This document shows, one piece after another, positions 38,120 through 49,560 of a stretch of DNA of 64,000 nt. The DNA comes from Smittia aterrima. Lineage: Eukaryota; Arthropoda; Insecta; Diptera; Chironomidae. The position numbers were made by a program, and so were the translations under genes. The stretch covers positions 11,842,854 to 11,906,853 of the forward strand of contig CP093830.1 of NCBI GenBank assembly GCA_033063855.1, in the 5' to 3' direction. How positions within the stretch are numbered: position 1 is the stretch's first letter; each line of letters starts with the position of its first letter. The notes below the pieces were generated by a model. It was not told the DNA's origin. It searched no databases and saw nothing but the letters and a program-made list of their open reading frames with translations.

Positions 38120-41100
38120 TATTAATCAGTCACGTCATTTGATTGGACAAGTTCATAAATTATTATGAATCTTCAATTGAATTGGAGCGCCCTGCAGCCA
38201 CACAAATATCCTCGTTAATCTGAAGCAATCCATCGCCGATGAAAATCATTGAATGAGTAATGAGCAAATGAAATAATTGTTAAATTTGATCAACTCAATT
38301 ATTTATCTTGGGCAAGGCGAACAATTGAACGAATACAACGGACGGCATCATATCAATTGTCGAGGGAATATTGTGAAACCTCATTCAAGTGGTTGGAGGG
38401 AACGTGAGGAAGTGAAAGAGAGTGAACAAACATAAATGAATGGGACATCATTAATTAACCCCCTCCCCCCGAGCAATAACATGTTAATTATTAAAAATTA
38501 CGCGTGATCTGATTGCATTATATTTTTCATTATAAACAACTGCGGCTGTCTGGAATTCTCATCGCCTCGACGTTATAAATTGAAAAACACCAACGCAATC
38601 CCCAGACCGATCCAAATTTGCTTTTTAAATTAAAAATTTTAATTAAATTATTTGCAAAGTTGACCCCACTCCACTCGAAAATTGAACCGAGTCAGTTTGT
38701 TATTGTAAGGAAGAGCGAGAGAGTGAAAGCTTGCAAAACACAAAACCCAGCCCGACATCACTCCCAAGTCCCCAGCAGTTGAAATGAAATATATTTTATT
38801 GAAAAACTGCAATTCAATGGCTCAACGAAATGAAAATTTATTAAATATTTTTGCTTTTGTTTGTGGGCTGCGACAACCAAAAATAAATTTTGTCTGGGAC
38901 AAAATCAATGCAGAGGGAGAGAAGAATTGTAATTAAATTATTCATCGATTCTGTAAGCTCCTACGTGTGTATAAATTAATCTGTTAGCTTTATGAAATAT
39001 TTTTTTGTAAATAAAATAAATTGATTTTCATCAATTTTGTTTAAAAATGAATGCCACAGACTTTTAGCATTTTCATTTTATTATCGCTGTGAATGCTTTT
39101 GATGGATGTGGATGGCAAAAGTTAACTTTTGTGGTTATGAATGAAATGACTTCAGGGATTTGCGTGGCTTCATCTTGTGAAGCTTAGAAAACTTATTTTT
39201 AATATTTCAGCGTTTTCTTTTGAGAAAGTTCCTTCAACTTTAAATTTCGAGCTCTGTGTACGATTGAAAAAGCTCTCACTCGCTAAGGCAACTGCGGTGA
39301 ATGAGCTGTGACAAAGAAGAAGTTTTCTCGACTTTCGAAGTAAAAGCTTTAGCAAAGAAGTTATAGAAACTTTCCAAGGTGATGAGCACATGCTGCTGAA
39401 CGCAGAATTTGTCAGTTGAGGTGCTTTGAGGGAGAATGATTGAGTTGTTTGAAGTCTGACGCAAGCAGGTTTTCACGCCGAAATATTTTCTTTTCCTTTC
39501 ATAAGATGCCAAGACTCAGACACTCCCAGCGGCAAGAAACACGAGCTCGTGAGATTTTTCTTCGAAAATTTGGAAGAATGTTCGTGCACCTTCAAATCAA
39601 TATTTCATCGCTTCATGCGAAACGAGACTTGCCGCTAGCTGAAGTCGCTAGAAATGGGAAATTCTCTGACGAACATAATGTGATAAATGAAACATGAAAG
39701 CTCGACTAAGAGCAGAGAAGGTGGAATTTGAATTTTAAGATTCGTCAAATATGAGAAATCGGCGAATGTATTGAAAGTCTTTCATCATCTCAGCTCTCAA
39801 CAATCCATCGAAGGTGACAAAATAAATTTCCCTCATTCGCAGAGAAAATTTTTCGTGGCGATAAAGCAAAGTCGGCGGCAAGGTTAATGGTTCGAAATTC
39901 AATATCGCAAAGGGTTCGAGCGTGAGGTGAAGAGAAAAAAATAAAACTTCGTAGCTTAAAACCCCGAAGAGGAAACTGCTGAGAACGAGAATTTCCATGA
40001 TAAAGAAAGCGCTTTCACATCCATCAAGCAGCTGATTACGCGACTTCCACACCAAGCGATAGTTGAGGCGAAGCAGAGAGAATTATTTCACCCAGTTGAG
40101 TTGTTAAACGAATTTATATTCACGTATGAAGAGGCTGAAGCTGTAACACTTTCTGATATACAATCGCGAAGGTTTCGATCGCGAGAAAATGAGGTTGGAG
40201 ATAAGAGTGAGCGAGACCTTGGCGTGTGTATAAAAATAATCCATTAGAGACGGAAAATGTGTCTCCGACAATAAAATTTATTCCTTCGCTCCCTTGCACA
40301 ATGAAACTTGCTGTGGAAATTATGTGAATCTCCTTCTCTACACGCTCACGTGGCAAGCATTATCAAGTCTACTTCCTCCAAGACAATATCCATAAAACGA
40401 TGTCATACATTACTGCCGTTCCTCAACAAAATGGATCTAATTTTTCTCCATTTCACATGTCGCTTATCTCTCTCTCTCTCTCCTCGTTTTTCCATCTTCA
40501 CGTCGCTTTCGTTAGTTAAATTTTTTCCACAGAACGTAGTAAATGAAATGTAAAGACGCCGTATTCTCAAGAGGATGATTTTTCATTCTCCGAGCTTTCA
40601 TTATATTAAATAAAGCTGAAGCCTTCAGGTGAGATTCTCGATTGCGAGTTAATAAAAATTTTCAAGCTCAGCTACGCGTTTTGACGTCGTTTACTTTCCT
40701 TTCATGTAAAATATATAAATTCAAAGTTCTTAATTACTGATAACCGCCGGCAAGTGCACTCTGGGAGTGCTCGAAATTAACAAACAAAAAACTTTTTTTT
40801 ATTAAATTCCGGAAAGTGTCACAATCCTGTTTAATGCAAAACGGCAGAAATATTGCTCGTTTCCCATGAGGAAAGTTTATCATTGAATGTGCATTGCCGG
40901 ATATGAAAGTGTAGGAGACATAGAAAGAGGAAAAGAGAAAAGTTTTACTGAACATTTTCCCTCAACATTAAATGCGACTCCTTAACACTTTTATCATCGT
41001 CATTACGATGCAGACGACAAGCCAAAAGAACATCAACATATTGAGTCAACGAGGGAGCGTTTGCCAGAGACTGCAGCGTTCTGTTCATCGTCACATCATA

Positions 41101-43250
41101 ATAAGTCAAGAAGAGCACTCTGACACATTCAATCGCTATCTGAATAGACGTAATGTTCTAGATACCGAGAGTTTACCATGAAAGCTTTGGAATATTCCGT
41201 TTATTTATTCCTTTGACGAATGACTCTTCAGTTTTTTTTGTCGGCAATTACATTTTCAAGTGAAAAGTAAAGAGAGTGACGTTAAAATATTGTAAGAGAT
41301 AATTACTAATGTGGAGAGAAGTATCAAACACTTACACGGGGTGTTCTAGTAAAATATCGTACCATAAAATATTTTCTTTGAAGGAGTTTCTGCATGAAAA
41401 AACATAAAATGATTTCCTTTGACGACATTAAACTACTTTTACTTCCTTTTCAATTGCTAAAGTTTCATGAAGGAATTCTGAAAGTTGCAGCGAGTTTCGT
41501 TGACTTCGTAATGCGATGCGTTGTAGCAATCCGGTGACAGGAAGATATGAGAAAAGGATAAAAGCTATTAGGAATATCTTGACTCTGAGCCAAAAAGTTT
41601 CGAGGGACGAGAAGAAAACTTTGTGGAAAATTTTGTGAAAGCAAATTCACCGAAGGAAAAAGTCAGATAAAGCGTTGAGGATGTGAAATCAAAATTATTC
41701 TGTCAACATTTCCTTTGTCACGTTGAAAATTGAGTGATTTTCCTTATCACTTCACGTTGAACTTTTTCTGTGGAAATTAGAATTATTTCCGGGAGAATTC
41801 AAAGCGGAAAATTCTGATAATTGGGAAACTCATCATTCCTTGCCAGACAAAACTTTATCACATTAGACTTTTTCTTTTAATGATTATTGATGTTGCTTCC
41901 TTTCAAAAACCTTCTTGAGTATCTGCAGCTTACAAACAAACTGAAAGGAAATTTATTTCTCATGGAAAAGCATCGGAATTTCCCGGCTTTTTCTTTTTAT
42001 AGCAAAATTTGAGAGAGAATCTTTCTCACTGGAATAAAATTTGATTCTGCGCAAAAAATTTGTTGTCAAGCTCAATCGTTGAGAAGCATTTGTCTCTAAA
42101 CAAACCAAGAATTGTTGGTTTGGATTATTTTGGTGAGGCTTACAACTATTTGGTTAAGATAAGATTTCATATTTGTCATCTCAGCTTCGCAATTTTGAAT
42201 CCATCAAAACATTTCTTGCATTCGAATGTCGACCGCAAAAGCTGAAAATTAAAATTTCTCTACGGGATTCCTCAAGCCTTTCATTTCACGTTGGGGTGTG
42301 ATGAAAAAGTTTGACAAGACGTTGAATGAAAAACTAAATTGAAAAGGAAAATTGTAACAAAAACGTTTTCTTCCTGATACATCAACAAAAGAAATTGCGA
42401 CGATACATGAAATTTTGTCTTCATTGTTGGATTCCTGTTCTTAAGAAAAAGAGTTTTTTGTCAGATGACAGCAAACAATGTCTCGAAAAGCTCTTCAGAC
42501 GGAACTTCTTGAGATCGGAGTATTGTTGGGAGAGGAAACGATAGAAAAGTTTTTAAATCAAGTGAGAGTGATGGGAACTTCCTCGAATTCATTTTCAATT
42601 GCGAGGCTTTTATGTTATTAACGTTGATTAAAATAATTTAATTCAATTGTTGACTGATTGGTTTTTGCTTTTTTAAACATTTGATCATTGTGTTGACATT
42701 AACTCGAAACAAAATAAAGTGACAAAGGCATTTCATTAAATCCTCTTTATTACAACAAAGCTTATTGACAAACTTAACGTTGCATTTAAAATCGTGATTG
42801 CCACACAAAAAGTCCACTCACATGTTTTAGCGCCTTTGTGAGCGTGAGAGTTCATTCAAAATGCTGGAAGCGAAGTTGTTCGCAAACATTCGAAGCTTTC
42901 ACGAGTAAAACAAAGAAGAGTAAATGTGTTCAATATGTTCTAGACTTCATTCGTTAGAGAAGGTGGCTGGCTTAGGAATGAAGTGAAAATAGAATTGAAA
43001 TTCATTTCTCGAATGAACTTTTATCGCAAACATTTCGATGGTGATAGCTACGAAAACTTATGAGATGAGTTAACACTTCAGTTCGAGCTTAACTGGCTGT
43101 TTACTAGAATTATAATGTCACTCAAGCATCACGCAAATACCTTGATTGCGTGTTCAATCAAAAGCTAAAGACTGAAATTAACTCGAAAGCTTCAACGCGC
43201 ACGTGAATATTTTTCGAGATTTTCGCAATAATTTCTCAGACATCAAAAGC
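38120..43250. other. 3' untranslated region and intergenic stretch
   Basis: The first part should be the 3' untranslated region of the two-pass membrane gene; clustered AATAAA matches at about 39,010-39,020 are the best candidate polyadenylation signals. The rest shows no coding region on either strand. A CT dinucleotide tract is at 40,467-40,482. Confidence 0.5.
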
Positions 43251-43284
43251 TTTAAAAGCTCGCGCGGCTGCCTCACTTCCAGTG
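43251..43284 (+). promoter_or_regulatory. Candidate core promoter of the odorant-binding protein gene
   Basis: A TATA-like TTTAAAAG at 43,251-43,258 lies about 28 nt before CCAGTG (43,279-43,284), which resembles the arthropod initiator TCAGT. The ATG follows at 43,312, giving a leader of about 30 nt. This is a sequence match only. Confidence 0.35.
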
Positions 43285-43311
43285 TTTAGCTCGCAAGGTC
43301 AAGTCGTTAAG

Positions 43312-43805
43312 ATGTTCTCCCTAGTTAAGACTTTGATTCTCCTCTCGGTCATTGCTCTTTCCGAAGTGAAGTGTGATTCTTCAGTCACTGAAGCGCAAAT
43401 GAAACAATTGTTCGAACCAATCAAACTTGTTTGCGTTCCGAGATCAAAAATTAGTCCTGAACTGTTTGACTCTTTAAAGAATGGAAATTTCCCTGAGAAA
43501 AAGGAGTTGAAGTGCTTCTTAGGTTGCGTTCTCGAGATGGCCAACATGGTAAGAAAAAATTTCCTTTGAGATTCTTTAACTCTTTTCATGTTTTCCTTCA
43601 GATGAAGAAAGGGAAACTCTTGTACGACGCTGTGATCAAAAGCATTGATACAATGATGCCTGATTCCATGAAAGACGTCACTCGGAATGCGATTGAGAGT
43701 TGCAAAGGAGTCGTTGTTGGCTTTAAAGACAGTTGCGAAGCTGGATATGCATTATTGAAATGCTTTCATCCTTTGAATCCGAAGTTTATTCAACTTTTAG
43801 ATTAG
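43312..43805 (+). CDS. Odorant-binding protein (classical six-cysteine, PBP/GOBP family)
   Basis: Join 43,312-43,548 and 43,602-43,805 with a 53-nt GT-AG intron; the product has 146 residues. A hydrophobic signal peptide covers roughly residues 1-20. The six family cysteines are at 41, 68, 72, 113, 124 and 133, so spacing is C-26-C-3-C-40-C-10-C-8-C; the 3 and 8 spacings are diagnostic for insect odorant-binding proteins. An extra cysteine at 21 lies at the signal-peptide end. Such proteins are secreted into sensillar lymph or other fluids and bind small hydrophobic ligands through three interlocked disulfides. The ATG is the first in the frame after a GTG. AATAAA at 43,818-43,823 is a close polyadenylation signal. 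It stands alone here rather than in a tandem cluster; the subgroup cannot be assigned by eye. Confidence 0.92.
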
Positions 43806-44095
43806 CCTTGTAATGAGAATAAAAAGAAAGAAAAAGCTTTGTCAATGCGTTCGATCAATAATAGCGCGCTCAACTAGTTAATCAGGAAATTATTCCCTCG
43901 TCAACATCTTCTATCATCGTCAATCGATCTCTCTCTCTCACAGCTCACAAAGAGAATTGTCAAGAGCTTTGACTTATTGGATTACACACATTTCTTGCCG
44001 CATTACATGTCAAGAAAGATTTTCCAAGAACCAACGAGCACATGATGTGACGAAAATGACGAAGTGTAATTAGACGGAAATCAAAGTCGACTTAA

Positions 44096-44471
44096 TTGAT
44101 GAGTAGAGCAATGTCTCGCATATCAAAAGCCTCTCATAGTCAAAATAAGCTCGAGAACTTGACTTTGCAAAGCTGTGAATGGATCAAAAATAAATTCGCG
44201 ACGTCTGAAGAATATTTGCTTATGCAAATTTGTCTCGAGTGCTTTCGACGACTCGATCCGATTTTAATAAATCCACAACTGTTCCCAATTGTTTATCGAC
44301 GACTACGACAACATTTCGAGAGGAATAACAAAACAAATTTGCCAAATTTACAAATCGAAATCGATTCATCTTGCTCGGTTTGCTGTTGCCAGCATTTCCA
44401 TGTTGCTAATTAGGAAATCGACACAGCAAAACTTAAACCAGATAATCGACAAATGTGATGTTGCGGTTTAG
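44096..44471 (+). pseudogene. Unrecognised ORF pair, possible frame-broken gene fragment
   Basis: From the ATG at 44,099 (or 44,111) a frame runs to 44,413 and reads like protein up to about 44,287, with a Leu/Cys-rich helix-like stretch near 44,200-44,285. A second frame, open 44,289-44,471, then continues in a more protein-like way (Ile/Lys/Gln-rich helix) than the first frame, which turns Arg- and Cys-rich. This suggests a single-base shift near 44,287, either a real lesion or a sequencing error. There is no convincing promoter or polyadenylation signal. I do not recognise a family, and chance cannot be excluded. Confidence 0.2.
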
Positions 44472-44479
44472 TTGAGTGG

Positions 44480-45139
44480 TCTGCTTGAAATTGATTGGAA
44501 ATAATTTTAAATTCTGAGAAATTCCATTTAGAACTTAAAGTTTCATGCAGAGATCCTAACTCGTTTAATCTCATCCGATATCAAATTGATAAAATTTAGA
44601 ATGAAATGTGATGACATTGTCATCCCCCAGAATGTCACTAAAAGTCCAGTTTGGTCAATAAAATTGTTTCTCCTCAGTAAAGATTCATAAAGAAAGATTC
44701 ATGATGCTGAATTGTTTGTTGAGCAATCAATAATTCAGAAATGGCCAGAGTCGATGTCAAAATGAGAAAGAGCTATTCAGTTAGATCTGTCAGTCGATGT
44801 TGAGATACGGGTCGTAGATATTTGGGGAAAGGCGGCCACTTCGCTCAGTCAAAGTTGTTTTCTTTGTAATCTATTGCTAAGGCGGAAAATATTTTCTTTT
44901 ATTCTCTACTTTGTGTAGGCTGACTACACCAAAAGCTTTTCTATTATCAATCTCCTTGAGACAAATCTTGCCATCCAAAGTTTTCCTTCTAAGAATAAAT
45001 TTTATTGCATCAAAAGCAATTTAGTTTGTTTCTAGATTTGGATACATCGATCAAATACTTTGATTTATTTCGAGCTGAACTTGCAAAACCAATAACAACA
45101 AATCACTTAGGAACGAAAATATTGTTTGTTTTTGAAAAA
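44480..45139. other. Intergenic, upstream of the 258-residue gene
   Basis: Nothing definite is visible. A region at about 44,740-45,000 is somewhat less AT-rich than its surroundings, but no frame in it is open for long. Confidence 0.4.
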
Positions 45140-45148
45140 TAGCTGAAG

Positions 45149-45925
45149 ATGATGGAGGCGAGCAAAGGAGTTAATATCTTTAAGTACACAGATTATGGAG
45201 ATCCAATAATTTATCAGAAATCTGACTATCGAACTGCTAACGCACGAGCTCATCGTTTTCTCTTATCAAACGAAAAGAACTTCGTTCCATCAAATTCTCA
45301 CATTCTGTGCAGTGAACTCCGAAAGAGTTGGACTGATTATCGACCGCAAAGTGAAAGTTCAAAAGAATTCTCATGGAAAATAAATTCAAAGAGATTTCAT
45401 CGAGAAGATCTCGCAATGTCCGCGCCCTCAGTTCGATATCTTCACCAGTTCACTGACAAAGTAAAAGTGAAAGGAGCAGTGATTCCTTTAAAATATCATA
45501 AGACTCAATCGAATGATGTTCCAGCATTTACGAGATTGCCGCGTGAACCGGGACTGTCTATTGTCGATCCACCGAAGATTGAGTACAAGTACAAAGAGCA
45601 TCATCTAACAAATACTGAAGGTTACTTCCCAAACGCGGATCCACTCATCTCAACAACAACTCTCGACTTTCATCCTCATCCAAACTATGCAACAGCTCGA
45701 ACAAACTTAATTGTCCGAAAGGAACTTCCATTCAACTCTGATGTTGCTTTCTTCATTCCACAGTCGAAGATTATCAAAGAGAATCCGATGCGCAACAAAT
45801 ATTCCAACGAGAACACTCGAGATGTTGCAAAGTTTATTCCTCGAAGCTTCGATCGAATAATTCCGAATCGATTGAAGTTTGTTAAGAACTTCGGGCTAAC
45901 AACTGAGATGACATCAAACTATTAA
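45149..45925 (+). CDS. Uncharacterised 258-residue basic protein
   Basis: One exon with an in-frame stop just before the start (TAG at 45,140) and a tandem ATG-ATG start. The protein is rich in Lys, Arg, Tyr, Phe and Pro, has no signal peptide or membrane helix and no long low-complexity stretch. Short Pro/Tyr/Phe-containing segments (such as the FHPHPNY run near 45,670 and the two similar FIP segments near 45,755 and 45,835) give it the look of an extended structural protein. This pattern is seen in axonemal microtubule inner proteins, so a sperm-tail or cilium role is a guess only. AATAAA at 46,025-46,030 lies about 100 nt after the stop. It converges with Snx6, whose stop is at 46,490. Confidence 0.75.
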   Translation: MMEASKGVNIFKYTDYGDPIIYQKSDYRTANARAHRFLLSNEKNFVPSNSHILCSELRKSWTDYRPQSESSKEFSWKINSKRFHREDLAMSAPSVRYLHQFTDKVKVKGAVIPLKYHKTQSNDVPAFTRLPREPGLSIVDPPKIEYKYKEHHLTNTEGYFPNADPLISTTTLDFHPHPNYATARTNLIVRKELPFNSDVAFFIPQSKIIKENPMRNKYSNENTRDVAKFIPRSFDRIIPNRLKFVKNFGLTTEMTSNY

Positions 45926-46489
45926 ATCTTTTTATAAGTTTTTATTTCATTTCTAAATGATTTTTTCGTATAAAATTAACTCAAATGAATATAAAAGTTG
46001 ATACAAAAACAAACAATTCGGTTTAATAAATGAGGATTTTCAATCATTTCTCATAATACATTCAACGTGATGGCTTCGAAACAGAAACTCATTTTATAAA
46101 TGAATATAAATTGCGTTATAAGCAACTAAGAAAATAATAAAGGAAACGTTTGATAACAAGGTTTTGCTTGATCGGCGATGATATACGACAATAGAAAGGA
46201 AATGCTTTGAGTAAAATGTTTAGTTTACGTTGTAGTACTTAGAGGATATATCGAGGTCAGTAACGATGGTAGATACCGCGATCTGACTCGTCGTTTATGT
46301 CTTATTGTTCGACTTGTGCCGCAAACATGAGCACAACCCTGTCAGTCTCGGATTAAAATGAAGATTAAGTGGCAAAGAGACGAAATTGAATTTTCGTCGC
46401 AGTGCTTTCATCTCTCAATACTACAACGTTGAAGGGGCCTTTGTTTGTTCATGCACCATAAGCTCGGTCAGTGACACGTTGGTGACTGA
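45926..46489. other. Convergent 3' untranslated regions
   Basis: Only about 560 bp separates the stop codons of the 258-residue gene (+) and Snx6 (-), so this interval should hold both 3' untranslated regions, perhaps overlapping. No further gene is seen. Confidence 0.6.
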
Positions 46490-48179
46490 TTAAATCTCTT
46501 GAAGCTTAAGCAAGTTATCATCCAAACTCGCTTTTAAAAAGTCGTGTTGAGCTTTGGCGTGTTTCACTTCAAGTTCAGCTAATTCGATTAGACTCTTCTT
46601 GAAAGCAGTGACACGACGTTTACGGAAAGACATGAGCTCCTCTTTGCCACGAGCTGACATCGCTTCGAATTTTTCACACGCTTTGGTTTGAAGATCTTCA
46701 GCCTGTTGAGAGAGAAATGAATTTTAAATAAAGAAATATTTAAATGAATTTCAAGTTTGAGAAAGATTTTTTACTTCCTGAACCTCAAGCGGCTTTTCCA
46801 TTTAAATTATGAAGGAGAATTTATTATTTTGTCTCTCAACTTGTGGATTCACAGACTTACCGCATGAACGTCCTTGTTTTTGGCACGAGCTTTCTCGAGA
46901 TTTCGATTTGCATTTTCATAACCGCTCAAGCATCGGAGTCGTCGCACCAAAAGAGCTTTAGCAGCCTCACTATCTCTCTGATAATACCTCAACGTGTCAA
47001 CGAGCTTCAAATCTTGGTCACTTGCAACTCGTCCTTCCATGTTCTTAAAATGGAAAATTATGTTAGTCAATTGTTGATTATGCAAACACACGAACTCACT
47101 CTCATCTTCTCGAAAATCTCTGCTGTTTTCGCACTAAACTTCTCCATTGATCCCTGTTCTAAAGTCGACAACTGGACGAGTCCAGACGACACTTTGATAT
47201 AACTATCGGCGAGCTCTTTATGCTTCTTCGCCATTTTCTCGCTTCTTGAAGCTCCTTCTCTCAAATGTGCGTGATATTCGTTAAGGAATTGCAGTTCGTT
47301 CTCAAAGAAATCGTTCACATCACGAACTGTTGCTCCCAAATAAAGTTCGTCCGTTGTCTTTGATAGATTTCGAACGAGACCACCAAACAAATCAATCTTC
47401 TTTCGGGGCTTAGCTGCTAAGTCTTGATCATATTCGAGAAAAACTTTCAAGTTTTCGTCAACGCGGAAGACGGAATGTTGTGCAAGACGCTGAAGAAAGA
47501 CTTCATGCATTGCAACTGTCTTCTTGAACGTAGCTAAGTATTCCGCTTCCAGCTCAGCCTTCATTTTCTTAAATTCTTCCTTGGTCATGCAACCTTCGCC
47601 TTCTCCGAGTCGCTGAAGCTTCTCACGAGACGCATCGAAGTCTGGACGAGGAGGAACCGGTGGAATGATATATCCGGCATATTCGTCATTCTCCTCAAAG
47701 CGATCGTGAAGCCAAACAAATTCTTCGTGTTGACGAACGACAAGAAAATCTTGTTTCACAAAACACTAAAAGTAAAAAAACAGATGACGTCACCTTTGAT
47801 TGCGAGGGTCTAATCGAATTACCTTCATTGTAGTTCTTGTATGAACAGTAAACTTGACACGGTCTTTTTCGCTCAACGCGTCTGATATCTCTACAATCAG
47901 AGCGTTATCGGGTAATTCTGATTGTTGAGGGGATTTCGTTTCGATTTCACTGTTTGTTATTGTTTCGGGCGCAGCTTTCTGTGGAGTTCCGGATCCCGAA
48001 TCATCATCACCGTCCTAAAAGAAACAACAAATTGATTAGTCACTTGAAGAATTTTCAATTGAGTCGTGTTGATTAGTAATCTTCTTATCAGTGTTTTAAG
48101 AATTCCGATGAAAACAGATTGAGATAATTTCACTTGATAAATCGACTTTACGCATCAAACTAGAGAAACTCACCATCAT
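46490..48179 (-). CDS. Snx6: Sorting nexin 6 (SNX5/6 family, PX-BAR)
   Basis: Complement of join 46,490-46,702, 46,861-47,043, 47,100-47,765, 47,823-48,014 and 48,174-48,179; all introns are GT-AG and the frame is continuous for 419 residues. The first coding exon supplies only ATGATG. Residues about 41-185 form a PX domain with the long helical insertion typical of SNX5/SNX6/SNX32 (the Pro-rich IIPPVPPRP segment followed by a charged helix pair), and about 200-419 are a BAR-type coiled region rich in Lys and Glu. In animals this protein pairs with SNX1/2-type nexins in the ESCPE-1/retromer-linked coat that tubulates endosomes for retrieval to the Golgi or surface. The acidic Ser/Gly-rich lead (residues 3-40) is less conserved. 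Length matches the family (about 400). The gene converges with the 258-residue gene. Confidence 0.96.
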
Positions 48180-48514
48180 CTTGAAATATTTTTGGTCTTT
48201 TATGAAGATTTAAAGTCTATCAAAAAGTGATTTTGATCTTATTAAGCCGCTGCAATAAAGTAGGAATCAGCACAAAATAGAAGCGACGGTTCGATTCACT
48301 GGTTGAACCGAGCTTTCGAATCGGTTCAAAAATTAAGTGTTGCCAGTCTTGGTAATAATTTTTAATATTATAAAATAAAGGAATGCTTTGTGCTTTGTGA
48401 CAGAATAGATAAAGAAACAATTTTGAAAATTGAATTTTCCTTTATTTTATAAATTTTTCCGGAAATTTTCTTCGAATTTCCAATTTTTTTAAATATTTTT
48501 CTAGTTTTAAAATT
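48180..48514. other. Snx6 5' region
   Basis: This interval must contain the Snx6 leader and start site (transcribed leftward). No clear TATA box or initiator stands out, and no other gene is visible before the repeat array begins. Confidence 0.5.
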
Positions 48515-48960
48515 CTAAGTTCGAATCCCAAAAAGTTCACGATGAATCATCAAATAAGGATTTAGCCAAATTTTTTTTATCGTTCGAAGTCCTTTGCTAT
48601 CGAAGCGAGTCACTCAATGAATTTTTTTTGCTTCCCTGTCGTTCCAGGTTCAAACTTTTTCATTTTTTAATCGTTTCTCTTTTAATTAAATTAGCTTTTA
48701 GCCAAAGCAATCTTCGTCGGCCGTATGCCTCGTGACAGTCGGATGCTAACGCAGGTAAACGAATTGGTAAACGTTGCTAGCCAGAAGGCGGTGTTTGTCA
48801 ACGAGTTACGTGAAACCTACAGCTTGATGAGTTGGAAAATTTTATTGGAGAGCCCGAAATGAAAGATTCTAAATCATCAACCTGATACGTTGCCTGACAC
48901 CTCGTTAGGGATTCGGACGACCACTTTTTGCAAAAATTTATTTTAAAAGGAATTTTCATT
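48515..48960. repeat. Repeat unit A of a tRNA-like array (diverged)
   Basis: It shares with the next two units a B-box-like GTTCGAATCC (48,521), a T-rich run after a GCTATCGAAGCGAGT block (48,595-48,610) and a second B-box-like CAGGTTCAAA (48,646). Its middle portion (about 48,690-48,890) differs from the other copies and the match returns near CACTTTTTGCAAAAATTT (about 48,922). Confidence 0.7.
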
Positions 48961-49560
48961 AATTTTTTATTCCATAGTCTGATAACTTATGCAAGCGAGG
49001 AGATTGCAATTTAAAATGATGAAGTCAAATAAGGTTTTCGTTGGTAATCATCAAACAATGATTTTGCCAATTTTGTTTTATCAATTAAAATCCCTTGCTA
49101 TCGAAGCGAGTTACTGGATGAAACTTTTTTTTTTGGTTTCCCGATCGTTCCAGTTTCAAATCCCATTTTTCAAAAACTTAAGTGGCGCTTCTGCCAAGTT
49201 TTTTTTTGTGTGATCTGATGACATGTTGTACGAACGGAGAGGTTGCGTGGGAAGGAAAGATCTGATCATTGAGCAATATTATCATTAGAAAACGTGCCTA
49301 GGTCTACAGCCAAAGTTCGTTCCTTGCTCTGCAACCCAGTTGAGCCCCTCTTTCCTTCGTTAGTTCAATGTGCCATTTACTGATCGCCGACTTTTTGCAA
49401 AAATTTCCTTTAACATTCGTTGTTTTAAATAAGTTTGAGATTAGCAGAAAATTTAAATGTCAGATTTTAAGATTTTTTATAATTTTTTTTTGTGAAGGTT
49501 CTGAGCAGTTGACAATTGATTGATCCTGGGTTCGAATCCCAATTCAACTTCCAGGCAAAA
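48961..49560. repeat. Repeat unit B of a tRNA-like array
   Basis: About 550 bp, strongly similar to unit C over long stretches (for example GCGCTTCTGCCAAG at 49,184 and at 49,733; GTTCGTTCCTTGCTCTGCAA in both). It ends in GATCCTGGGTTCGAATCCCA (about 49,525-49,545), a full match to the internal B-box of tRNA promoters, preceded by an A-box-like GGTTCTGAGCAGTTG. Confidence 0.85.

Noticed and set aside
49490..49560. Functional tRNA gene at the GGTTCGAATCC motif
   Set aside because: The B-box is excellent but the sequence before it does not give a convincing acceptor stem, D-arm and anticodon arm at tRNA spacing, and the motif recurs in repeat units.
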